Shown piece by piece: positions 37,801 to 48,899 of a stretch of DNA of 64,000 nt; within the stretch, counting starts at the first letter, position 1; every line of letters begins with the position of its first letter. Made by a program: the position numbers and the translations under genes. The notes under the pieces are model-generated. The model worked only from the letters and a program-made list of their open reading frames with translations. It had not been told where the DNA came from and did no database searches. This stretch comes from Apostichopus parvimensis (Eukaryota; Echinodermata; Holothuroidea; Aspidochirotida; Stichopodidae), in the NCBI GenBank assembly GCA_000934455.1, contig KN887621.1:23828-87827 (forward strand), given 5' to 3'.

Positions 37801-38616
37801 CAAAAAGGTATACATGGCTCTGAATGTAAGTAGAACAAAGAAACTCTAAATGTAAGCTAACAAAAGCGCCCTCTATTTGTGTTGATTTGTTCTTTGGTCA
37901 CATTTGCATGCCATTTTAACCACTTGAGACATTTTAAATCGGGCAAAGACTGTAAACTAGAGTGAGTCCTATGTAAGGTTTTGTACCAACAACATAAGTT
38001 CAATGTCAACGTGGCCTCCCCTATCTGTATAGACTCGGTATGACATCATAATTATCCACCTTTTCATTCTCCTTCTCAATCTCTCTACAATAATACATTT
38101 GATCGTCCTGATAATTGCATCAATGGACTCAGTAAATTTTTATGCAAATGTTGCACTTCCGACTAAAAATCGGGATTTATTTAAAAAACGTACCTTTGCA
38201 ATTAGCACACAGGGTAGTTTTCAAGTTCACAAGTTTTCAAGTTCACAGGTCTTTTCAGTGCTGTGGGGTTTGCCATAGAAGGTATTCTTATGAAGCGCCC
38301 TCACCCGGAGAGCAAATTACATTGAGCTAATATATGGATATCACGTGAAAGCATCGGTCTACCATAATATGCATTCGGAGGTTCAGCTTCCTAGACCTTG
38401 TAATTTAGACACCATAATTAATCAGGCTAATCCTCTTGGTAAACCTATGGTTAGGGTCAGGGGGTAGGAGCCGGGGGGAGGGGGAAACTGGGGGCACATG
38501 TCCCCGACTATTTTTCCAAAATAGCAAATGTGCTCTACCGGCAAATAAAATGTGCCCATTTGATGAAGAACTGTCTTTTAAATATCTTAAGCCTTTGTTT
38601 ATTTTAATATTTTATT
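31831..38616. other. Gene-free spacer
   Basis: No gene supported. A G12 tract (37251-37262) and a C11 tract (37340-37350) face each other 77 bp apart, and another G tract lies at 37681-37692. Short reading frames across 37478-37738 occur on both strands and look accidental. Confidence 0.4.
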
Positions 38617-39006
38617 TTAATTATTTATTTTGAGTCTGTACATGCTATTTCTAAAATGACATCCCATAAGTTTTTGTAGCACGGTTAACATTTCGTCATC
38701 ATCCTCACAGGCCAAAAAAAAAAGAGAGGGGTAGCCGTATGTTACTCTATCTTTCACGCCGTTATGTAATGAAAACGCTATTTTATATTCATGCAGGAAA
38801 TGTAACAGAAGTTTACTTTCAGATTTTGTGTGTTTGCTTTTGTGAGATTGGTATAATTTGATATTCGGTATAATGTCAATTACTAGGTTTTTTTCAACTT
38901 CATTCGATTCTAAGCGCAAAATCGGGTTAATTAAGTACTTCATAATCGCACGTAAATAAATGCAATACTTCTGGTTCATTGGGGTTGAGAGTGGATGCGG
39001 GAGCAC
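38617..39006 (-). CDS. Unrecognised 129-codon reading frame, faintly ankyrin-like
   Basis: Long for this A+T-rich spacer. Its end reads YGYPSLFFLACEDDDEMLTV followed by LQKLMG, which resembles an ankyrin repeat (TPLFLAC...G....VQ.LL). The preceding LLLHFLHEYKIAFSLHNGV could be part of another repeat. No clear splice sites, promoter or partner exon were found, so it may be a decayed exon. Confidence 0.25.
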   Translation of the reverse strand: MLPHPLSTPMNQKYCIYLRAIMKYLINPILRLESNEVEKNLVIDIIPNIKLYQSHKSKHTKSESKLLLHFLHEYKIAFSLHNGVKDRVTYGYPSLFFLACEDDDEMLTVLQKLMGCHFRNSMYRLKINN

Positions 39007-39239
39007 TCCTTCCTTCCGCAGATTGTTCTCTGTTATCGTTATATTTCAAATCAGTGTGCTGAACTTTGGTCCGGTAGTTAGCTATTCAAACATCTTACAT
39101 CACTACTCATTGAGTTGACGTGCTGCTGGGGTATTTTTCTTTATAATTCCATTTTCTTAAAGGTTAAGTACATCATTTACAAAAGGGCAATGAGCAGCCT
39201 AGTAATGAACAAATAAGAAACCAGAAAGTCAAAGACTTA

Positions 39240-39480
39240 GTGATTCCTTGTCCATAAGGGAATATTTTGTTAGGGCTTTGATTTCAAATTGAGAGTTTTG
39301 GATATATCATGTTTGTAGGTTGTTCACAGTTTGGGCTGTATTGACCTCAAATGAGGTTTGATCTTCACCAAAAACAACAGTTTTTTTATTGATATGGATC
39401 ATCGACCTACTGAGTGCAAGCTTCCTGAAGGTTAAACGTAATTTAATAACCAATTTCCCATACATACACACTGTCACCTC
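39240..39480. repeat. Dispersed single copy of the gene A intron 1 repeat
   Basis: GATATATCATGTTTGTAGG, TTGACCTCAAATGAGG and TTCACCAAAAACAACAG follow the same order as in the 18880-20300 units, showing that the repeat is not confined to gene A. Confidence 0.5.
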
Positions 39481-40044
39481 AGCATACATTTGTTTTTGAA
39501 GCGGGAGGGGATGGGGAGGGGCTAATTCTGACTCTTTAAGTTAACTGAAAATTATCCACGCCCGTCAATATCTAGTAGAACTGAGGTTTTGCACGTAGTG
39601 CAGACGCCTGTAACATTCGGACATGCTTGATCGGTTCCTTTGGGTATCGCCTATTTCTGTTAAAGCTACGATCTTAGCTCAACAGATATGCCAACTGTGC
39701 TTGCAGTGGCTTGCATGATTTTATTAATTTTCGTCGCAGAAACGCTGAAATCTGGCTGACGTGTTCAGGTGGGTTTTAGTAGGATCGTACTGGCATATCA
39801 AAATCTTAGTGCTTACTACAAAGACAGAGAGAACTATAGGAACTCAGCAACGCGGAATGCACCGCCTACACTGGTTTCGTTGCGACAGTTTTGTACGGAT
39901 GCTTTATATAGGCGATGATATGATATAGGCTTGTGCATCATGATAGTAGTGCAGAAATATGTATGTGATTACAGTATGGTTGATGTTAGGTACCGTAGAA
40001 TGGGTTTTCAGAAAACTACCTCTCTTGACCTCAAAGGAAATGAT

Positions 40045-40127
40045 GACAATGACGATAATAATAATAATAATAACAGTAACATCAACAATACTAATAATAA
40101 CAATAACAATGATGACGATGAATAATC

Positions 40128-40165
<38 letters not shown>
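40045..40165. repeat. AAT/ATG trinucleotide microsatellite
   Basis: Imperfect (AAT)n with ATG and AAC variants. The poly-Asn and poly-Tyr frames across it are by-products. Confidence 0.9.
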
Positions 40166-40166
<1 letters not shown>

Positions 40167-41579
40167 GAAAGCAATACAATATATTTCGTAGATTTCAGGA
40201 AGATACAAAACAAGAACAACAACTGCTTATAACTTTCTGCATTCAATTTCATATGCTAAAATAATTAAGACGCATGGGAAGCAACATTTTTTTTTCTCAC
40301 TTTGGCTGACATGTACTAGAACCTATATCCCCTTTGGAAGACATTTTCGACCATGACTTGAACCCTTCATCATTTCTTTCACTAAGAAGGATGTTGCCTC
40401 AAATATGGCGAATTTCAATTATGATGTTGTTTTGCGACTAGTAATTATCATGAGTGTAAGAATGATGGTATATATGAAATTCCTACAACTTATCCTTTTC
40501 TGTGTTGATGTTTTTTACATAATTCAAGTCCGCACACGGTGTTTTGTCCAGTTTCACTACAAATACATCCAACACCCCGTAGGTTTGCACTATAGATGCT
40601 GTCTGATCAAACATGAATGGCAAAATTATAGTACTGCACAATAATGCAAAGTTGAGGGCAATGGAAAAGAAAACATAAATTTGGAGTTTAACAAGAAAGC
40701 AAACTTCTGAAGTAAACACTTTCATATTATGCAATAAAAAAATACATTATGAAATACCAACTAAATTTGTTCATGAAAACAATGATTTCATGTTTCGCTG
40801 TGGCAAGTAAGAAAGGAACTTCTATCTGTTAAAACAATATAAAGGTTATTTTTTTTTCAATCATTATATCAAAATAAAAGTTACAGCTGAATAGATAAAA
40901 GTTATTCAAAAGTTAGCATTACCAAACTATGTAGTCTGCAATTCTGCATGCTAGGCAGACAATAATAATAGCTAGTCAGACAGAAACTTTTTGAAGGGAA
41001 TTAATTCTTAAATTGGCTACCCATTAGATCTTAAAAAACAATATTTACCTACAAAGCATGTATTTGATAATGCATATTTATACTGGAACACATATGTGAC
41101 GACAATATACTGTCTATTCTGGAGTTTGAATAAAAATCTGAATACTGTTTAATGGCATTTCTACATACTGATTACTAGAAATGTTAGTTCTTTAAAAGAA
41201 GAAGCAAAAGTGGAAAGATAACTTTGCCAAGTAAAAGTCAACATCAGTCTTTAATAGTGTTGGTTAAACCACTTTCAAGAAAAAACTGCCCAGAAGATCT
41301 ACATTGAAAAGTCCAGTTGTAAGTGACAGTAACATACTTTCCATTTCCTGAATTTGAATAAAACACTAAATACCATGTAATGGTAAACAATAACTGTTAA
41401 CAACAAAATAATAAATATGGGTTTAATCCCACTTTGAAAAAAAGAACTGTCTGGAAAAATTCCTCTGAAAAGTTAACTTGTAAGTGACAGCAATATGCTG
41501 TCATTTTGAATAAAACTAAAGACTGTTTAATGGTAAGCAATAACCATTGAAAACAAATAATATGTTACTAATGTTTTAA

Positions 41580-43680
41580 GGCCTTCTTTGTTTTACGATT
41601 GATGTCAGCTTCTCGGATATGTACTTGCTGAACCTTGCAGATTCCTCAGTAAATTGCAGCTTTCTTTCAAACGTTCCACGAATTGTGCTGCAAGAAACAA
41701 AGTGAATGAACACTTAAGAATTGACTTATCATGATTTACAGTAACAGTGTGATCCTTAAAACTTAAAAAACTCTCTTGCATTGCTAGATGAGTGCTTTCA
41801 TGGAAAGTTAAGTTCAAACTTTCCTAGGGTTTAGAATGTCTCACGATATTTATCTCTGTTGGTATCCAACCTGAATGAACTAGCAATCACGGTCTAACCA
41901 AGAACATTCTTTTGTCCAAATCCAAAGGGACAAACTTCTCACCTAATTGAAAGATGTACTTTGAAGTTGAAGCAACAATGAATTCTTGAATTTTGACAAT
42001 CACAAAGTTCTGAAACCCTCCAAGGGCAAAATATACACCTTGATTTAAAGCAACATTCTTTTTTTGAGTTATAGCATTGACAAGCATTTTAGAGTTACAC
42101 CTCTACTGACCATGAACCTATAACAACAACATAAAGGTAGTATGCTTACCAACAGCAATGAACATAATTGTACAAACTTGAAAATTCAAGTGAGGTTATG
42201 CATTCAATCATAATCAGAAAGTAATGCAATACCAAGGTAGCTTAAAGAACATAATAGTAAAGAACTTCTACCACCCAAAGATGGTTCTATAATTAGCAGA
42301 GATTAAGCCAATTCATATATATATACCAAAACAAAGAATGTCTCTTCAGTTTTGCATGCATTTGAGCTGTTGCCCTTGGTAAAAGGGCAAGCTAGCTTTT
42401 GTTTCTAAACATTGGACGGACAATTTTTATTTGGTTTAGAATTTGGGTTCGCTCAATCTTTTGGTTGGAAAAACAACACCACTATGGTAGTTTGATTGTA
42501 GGCTTCCTGTCAGAACTCAAAGGCAATTAAGAACCAACCAAAATGATATCAGTTGTCAACTCATAATACTGGAATGCATAATCCTACTGATAAATAGTTC
42601 TGTCAGTGAACTTTACAAAATGATTTACTCCTGGAAAACAGCTTATCCAGTAAATTATTTTGTACACTTGTGTACTAAGTCATGAGCTTGTAATATAAAT
42701 GGTTACTTGTTTGATAGCTTTTCATAATGACTAACCTTTCATAGCATTAACCTTCACGGGAGACAACAGCGGTTTTGCATCTCTGTCACTTTTGAATCTT
42801 AGGCTAGCTTTCCCAAGGACGTTCGTTTTAAAGTGTTGGTACCCCAAATCGACACCAGTAGAGTCTTCACGAACATAGAGTGTTTCTCTTAACTACATAT
42901 GGCCTTCCACTTGTCTTCAGGAAGCCAAAAATCTGCACCAATATTGACCTGTGAACAGAAAATATGATATACGTGTAAGCATATATACAGATATAGCACA
43001 TGATAACTCACATTATCATAAACATACATTTACATTAAATATTTTATAACATATTGGGAGGTAAACATTAAATCTAGGTCCCTCAAATTATAAGCCAGGA
43101 ATAGCAGCTTTACCAAATAATTATTAGCTTTGCACAGTATAACACCAAGTTATTTTTCAAAGCTTAATTATCATGTTAATCATGTTAATAATCATCCCAA
43201 ATCAGTTAAAATTTGGCCAAACTTATAACTTACACAGTTGGGTACAATAGTTAAACTCACTCTTCCATCTTTTTTCCCTATGGCACTTGTTCCTTTGCTT
43301 TTTGGACTCTCGGATAAACTCTTTTGTCCTGCAAAGGGTACAAATATGTCATCTTAAACCATACTGTCTTTAAGCCGTATATAACACTGTTCTCCTCTTC
43401 TGGTGTTGCCTCCACACTGGTGTCGTACATCACAGGAAACCTCACCCTTGACCTGGATATTTAGCTTTTCAATTCTTCCTGGAAAAGGAAACAGCAAAGC
43501 AGAAGTAGTCATCATTTGAAGAAAATGAAATAAAGTTGTCACCACAAAGTGATGTGAGATTTGCTTCCACAATAGTCTAAAAAAAGAATCCAAAAGTTTG
43601 AAGCAGACTGTATAAAGCTGACCATTTGAACCAGAGTGTCATCATCATTGCAACCAGAATCAAATGCCCAGACTACAGAG
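41580..43680 (-). pseudogene. Unrecognised spliced locus, probably decayed
   Basis: Several splice-bounded coding-like pieces lie in order on the minus strand: 43672-43623 (WAFDSGCNDDDTLVQ), a block from 43478 (RIEKLNIQVKG or, in another frame, DTSVEATPEEENSVIYGLKT), 43328-43261 (QKSLSESPKSKGTSAIGKKD), 42948-42736 (VNIGADFWLPEDKWKA, then after a frame change VDLGYQHFKTNVLGKASLRF and KPLLSPVKVNAMK) and a last exon from 41687. The 43261 and 42948 borders agree in phase. The frame change inside 42948-42736 suggests a pseudogene or a sequence error. The KPLLSPVKVNAMK block faintly recalls a BEN domain, but this is only an impression. Confidence 0.4.
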
Positions 43681-44929
43681 ATAATAAAACATGGGCTAAA
43701 TCTTTGTTTGTTTTTATGATCTAAAAATATAAAATTTTAGAAACACAAATGCACTAAGCCAAATTATGTATAGGCCTAATCGTTTTTAGTTGCTATTTTA
43801 CTTGCTTACTTAACAAGTCTGTTTAGACCTTGGCTAGAGAAGAATCAGTACTTTGTCACACTAAGTTTGTCTTTCGGTCGTTTTGATTTAGTCTTACTAG
43901 TAGTAGTATTACTAAAGTATATAATACCGGTGACTAGCCAACATAATTTGTTCAGCCTACTGTAATGTCACTAAGTTTGAAGGTCTAGCATTGCTTTATT
44001 CAATATCACATAGCCTACCCATTTAGATTCACTTGGGAAATTCAAGAAATCTTTACCAAATGAGTGTAGGCTTCAAGTAAACTATTGAGACTTAGTCCCA
44101 GCATTTGTTTGGAAATAAATTAGAAGATTGTGTGCCACTGTTTAATCTAGTCCAATACACACATAACACAATGTTAATTGGTGTTTAGAATGCACAGTTT
44201 GGCGTTGAGAATGCACTGCAGTACCCAGTAGAAGCTTAGGCTACTCACTGCCATTGTACTTGTGTATTGCGAAACGCCAGCCTAACAACGGTTACACGTA
44301 GTGTGCGTAGCGTAACACTCACCATAATACTAGTGCCAGTGGCCTAACAATTAACTTAGTTTTACCTCCAAGTTTAAGGAATAACAGGTAGGCCGATGAT
44401 GTCGGTAAATACTTCCATTCTTCTATAGACCTTCTTGGGTGAGCTATAGTTGAAAGTTGCTTAGAAATTTTCACAAAAATTATTTTGCAAACAGCGAGTT
44501 GCGTTGCTTCGCGCTTTCGAAATTGAATATGGTGTTGAAGTCAAAGGTCAACTTAAACCTCGTACAAAATGTGATAATCAAAAATGGAGAAAATTGTCTT
44601 AGACCTCCCAATTTGAGAGTTTCGTGTCACTTAAAATTTGAAATACAATCAATTTATATTAAAAATTTAAACAACAATAAATAAGAAAGGGTTGAATCAT
44701 CATATAACTTATAAATTATTTATTGTTATCTTCATCTTGATTTGGCAATATGCGTCTAACTTTCATAGACTATGAATCACTGATCTAAATATAGATGCGA
44801 GCTCGTCTCATCACATCAAAATAATGCAGGTGTTTGCTACGTATTAAATCATATACTATCTAACGGGAGGAAGGGTGACATCCCTATTATGTTCCGACGT
44901 CTCTATGCTAAATACCAAATAATTTTGGA

Positions 44930-45290
44930 CTCATAATTTGTTTTGACCAACAATTTTTTGACCAACATTTTTCGGAGCAAAATTTGTTTGGACCAACATG
45001 TTTTCGGACCCAATTTTTTCTGACCAACATTTTTTGGACCCAAATTTTTTTTGGACCAGCATGTTTTCGGACCCAATTTTTTCGGACCAAAACTTTTTTG
45101 GACCAACATGATTTCGGACCAACAATTTTTCGGACCAAATTTTTTTGGGGGGGACTTATTTTTTTGGGGCCCAAATTTTTCGGACCGACTTTTTTGGGGG
45201 GAATCAATTTTGGTCCGTAAAATTTGGTTCCGAAAACATGTTGGTCCCAAAAAATGTTGGTCCAAAATAATGTTGGTCCAAACAAATTTC
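44930..45290. repeat. GGACCAAC(A)TTTTT minisatellite with an inverted right arm
   Basis: Units of about 15-30 bp, such as GGACCAACATGTTTTCGGA, run on the plus strand to about 45190. The complementary words (TTGGTCC, AATGTTGGTCC) then take over to 45285. Long frames appear on both strands (FGPTCFRTQFF, VRKNWVRKH) because the unit has no stop codons, so these are not genes. Confidence 0.85.
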
Positions 45291-45535
45291 TTGTTTACAA
45301 CCCATAACAATAGCACCCTCATTCTATTAAAGTTTACTATTTGTTTGTGCCATTGGAGCCCAATATTACCCGGTCCACCTTCTTTTGTCAAGCCATTTCA
45401 TGTTCTAGCCTCTAGCAATGATTCAATTTGTGTTTTGCATGTTGAAATTGTGTTAGTACAAGTAGGCCTACATAATGTACACCAGTTATGATCCAATTAA
45501 CACGGAATAGTCGAAAATTTACCGGTTTCAACTTG

Positions 45536-45940
45536 CCAGGTACCTGTTGTTCACTACAGGTTAACAGGTACCTGCTTAGAGCAACTGGTACCTGTTAAAC
45601 GAGTTGCTGTATTTGTTAAATGCAACTGGTTTAACAGATGCCTGTCAAAACCAACTGGTACCTGTTGAATGCAACTGGTGTAACAGGTACATGTTAAAGC
45701 AGTTGTTTTCAACAGGTATATTACCTGTTGAAAGCAACTGGTTTAACAGGTACCTGTGAAAACCAACTGGTACCTGTTAACAGCTTACAGGTAATTTACC
45801 TGTTGCAACAGGTAATTAACTGGTATGAACTGGTTTTGGTCGCAATACCTGTTAAAACCAGTTGTCGTGAACAGGTACCTGTTAGCACCTGATGGTTCCA
45901 GTTAAAACCAGTTGAAATTTTAACAGGTATTAACAGGAAT
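45536..45940. repeat. Palindrome-rich AACAGGTACCTGTT array
   Basis: The perfect palindrome AACAGGTACCTGTT and its variants (AACTGGTACCTGTT, AACTGGTTTAACAGG) recur densely for about 400 bp at irregular spacing of roughly 20-35 bp. Nearly every unit contains CAGGTA or its complement. Confidence 0.85.
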
Positions 45941-48562
45941 TTTCTCCTGCACACACACACACATAAAAAATGAATGATGCATGAGCTAAGAACTCATTGA
46001 TCATTCATAACTACTTACATGTATCATTTACAAGTGAAGGTTTTAAACGGGTGGCAAACCATTAGTTATTGCTCATTCTTGAATAGTGACTGAAAGATAA
46101 AAAAAAGGTTCACAGCTTAAAAGCAGACATAACTAGGTACTGTTAATTGTTAACTGCCTTTGACCATCTGATTGAATAAGTGGTATCTAACTCATAAGGA
46201 ATTCACATTGCATACCAGATACACAACGGTAGTGACATTGGGCAATATGATGAATGACAGCTCGCACTAAAGAGGTTGAAGTTCAATTTCCAATTAGTCT
46301 TTGATGCTTGCCTGTCAAAGGCTGTCATGCAGTGATGATGCTTTCAGTTCCCTTACTGAAAGACAATTGACCTGAGGTTGTTTTGGACTTTGGGATTATT
46401 GAATGGTTGTTACCAAATCTCCCAGCAGTTACTGTAGGAAAAACACACCCCACTTGCTCGAAATATTAGAGGCGAACAAAAAAGTTTTTAAAGTTAATTC
46501 TTAAGTCAGGCGTATATAAAATCAAATTCAATTTCAAAGTCGAATGAACAACGTATATATGAAGACGTACAAATGATTTGCCTCTTTGCCGTACAACGCA
46601 AATAGCCCTTACTTTCCAAGGCTTCGCTTCTGAAACACACGGCGAAATACACGGTCTCAGCATTCTTCCTAGTTCAATATTTATACCGTATACACATTCG
46701 TATACACGACAATGACACTATAGGCTAATGTAGGCTAATTTGGCTAGCCAATTAACATGACAAGAATTAGTCCATTAACCATAGGTTGCATTTTCAGCTC
46801 TCTCGACCTCAACTTACTGAGACTATATCTCTCCTGCAAACAGACTGGTGAGTTTGTGAGTTGATTTGTTCACACCTTGACATGTCTGCCTTGATCTAAT
46901 AGTGATTTAGCTACTAGCTGTGTGATAAGTTGCATACTGGACGAATAGGCAGCTCAACTAAGGTGCGAAAAGATGGGACTGATCACTCAGCTAACCAACT
47001 GGAAAAAACCTTCAGTACAAACGGCGGGTTTTTAAATGCAACATATAGCTAATGGACACTTTCACCGCATGTAATTCTGTCTAACTTGGAATACTTGCGT
47101 TTATAAAATTGTTGAATAACCTCCTTTAACAATTGACAACATGCATTACTTTCAGAGCCTGGACAGACGACTATGACTTCTTAAATTAACTCTTCTGTCA
47201 TTTGAGTAGGAGCAGAGACACTCGACTCGCAGGTGTATAGACCTTGTACGTGCATTATTCGTACGCACGTATAGTTCGTTCTTCGCCCGTGTAGCTGACT
47301 GCGTACCGTGTATCATCTAAGTACCTAAGTATCGTAATACACGCGCTCCGCCTACTATGCTAATATGCTATGCTAATATTCTCAATTGCGCGATCCGGTT
47401 AATCAACAATAGACGGTATCCTTATTACTTTCTGGTAAACACGTGATGATTTTTTAGGCTTTTCCTTTTTTGTTGCACTTTTCATGTTATGATTAAAGTG
47501 TAAAGATTTTGTTTCCTTTATTGCTTGTTGTTACGCAGAATGAGGAATATTTTAGGCATTTGTCACTATATCATCCGTAAATGCAAAATTTAGTTATTTC
47601 TACGTGATTCATCAGTCATGCAATATAAAGTGGAATTAACAAATTGAAAATAATTTCTTTTTCAATCACTTCAGATAAATGATATAATAAACTTACACAA
47701 CAGAGTAAATTCCAATATCGTTTCTGATTTTTCTTGCAATTTGATAAGACACATAGTGTGTGGCGACATGTGATTATCTTGTTTTAATAACGTTACAACG
47801 GGTTTTAGAGAACAAGTCTCCATGGAAATCTTCACAAAAATGATGTAACTCAAGACTGAACAAGCAAAATATGAATGAAAGAGTTTCTGCTTCAAAATAA
47901 GCTTATGCTTTCTATTCAATCGCTTCTGTTTTTGTTTCAACTAGCGCTTTTGACAACTATTTTGTTTATAATTAGCGCATTATAAATCTTAGTTATTATT
48001 ATTTCATTGACTTGACTTGACTTGACTTGGATGTTCTCGTGAAAACCATACTAGGTTAATGCTCTCAACATGTATTATCGAAGTAATTCAAACAGCCACC
48101 TTCGGCAGCCGTACAAACTTCTTAAGTAGCGGGGTAAGCTGAAGTTCTCGTGTCACATGCGACGATTTTTTTCTTTATAACAACATTAGGTACCAATGTT
48201 TAACTGTGTTCTTCACACCAAGCAACGATTAGTGACTTCACCTGATAAGTTGTAACTCTAGTCAAAGAAATTCCACTGTTCGTACTTCAAAAGTATCTTT
48301 CTAGACGGATCCGAATAAACATCATACTTAAACGGGGTAACAAATAGCAAATCATTTTTCAGTGGCGTCATAAAGAAGTAACTGTACATTTTTAAGCTGG
48401 TTTCAGATCATTTCTATCGGACAATTTATCGGCATCCGTAGCCTAGTAAGTACACGTGACTGTACACGTTAATATAACGTCGCTTTGTTAGAATTATACT
48501 CATTATTATACTCCATGCTAAGACAATGATGTCTGGATCAAACAGTATTTCAGAAAAGTAAC
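45941..48562. other. Gene-free stretch and 5' flank of gene B
   Basis: A CA run at 45950-45961 and a repeated CTTGA word near 48010-48028 are visible. The promoter and any untranslated first exon of gene B should lie near the right end, but no core promoter element could be supported. Confidence 0.4.
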
Positions 48563-48899
48563 ATGGAAGCAACTATCTACGTATCTTTCCAAGTGTTTGC
48601 TATGCTTAACATGGCCCATGCTGCAATCCCAGATGGTGTATTGACTTACCGAAAAGCGGTTAATGGATCTGTTTTGTTTAATGTTTGTCTCACTGAGGAA
48701 GATAACACAATTGTATGGAAATTTCAAAAAGATGTTCTATTTTTGGAAGGTATATTATTGCGTAGTGAATTGAGCGAGAGTTTGCACTTGCTTCAAAATA
48801 AGTCATTATACATCCAGCCGATCTCGTTGTTGAATATTGGAAAGTACGAATGCATCAAGAACCACGAGACTTTGCTAACGTTTTTCTTAGACGTGGAAG
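48563..48899 (+). CDS. Gene B exon 1: signal peptide and V-type Ig domain
   Basis: The leader MEATIYVSFQVFAMLNMAHA is followed directly by an Ig domain with FNVCLTEEDNTIVWKF and SLYIQPISLLNIGKYECIK, i.e. C, W, L-x-I and G-x-Y-x-C in the expected order. The exon leaves in phase 1 at a GTTTGT donor, which is weaker than average. Confidence 0.8.

Noticed and set aside
44903-45491. Long overlapping frames on both strands rich in FGP, WSKK and VRK words
   Set aside because: They come from a stop-free minisatellite unit read in several frames; there are no family motifs and the same region is open in both directions.
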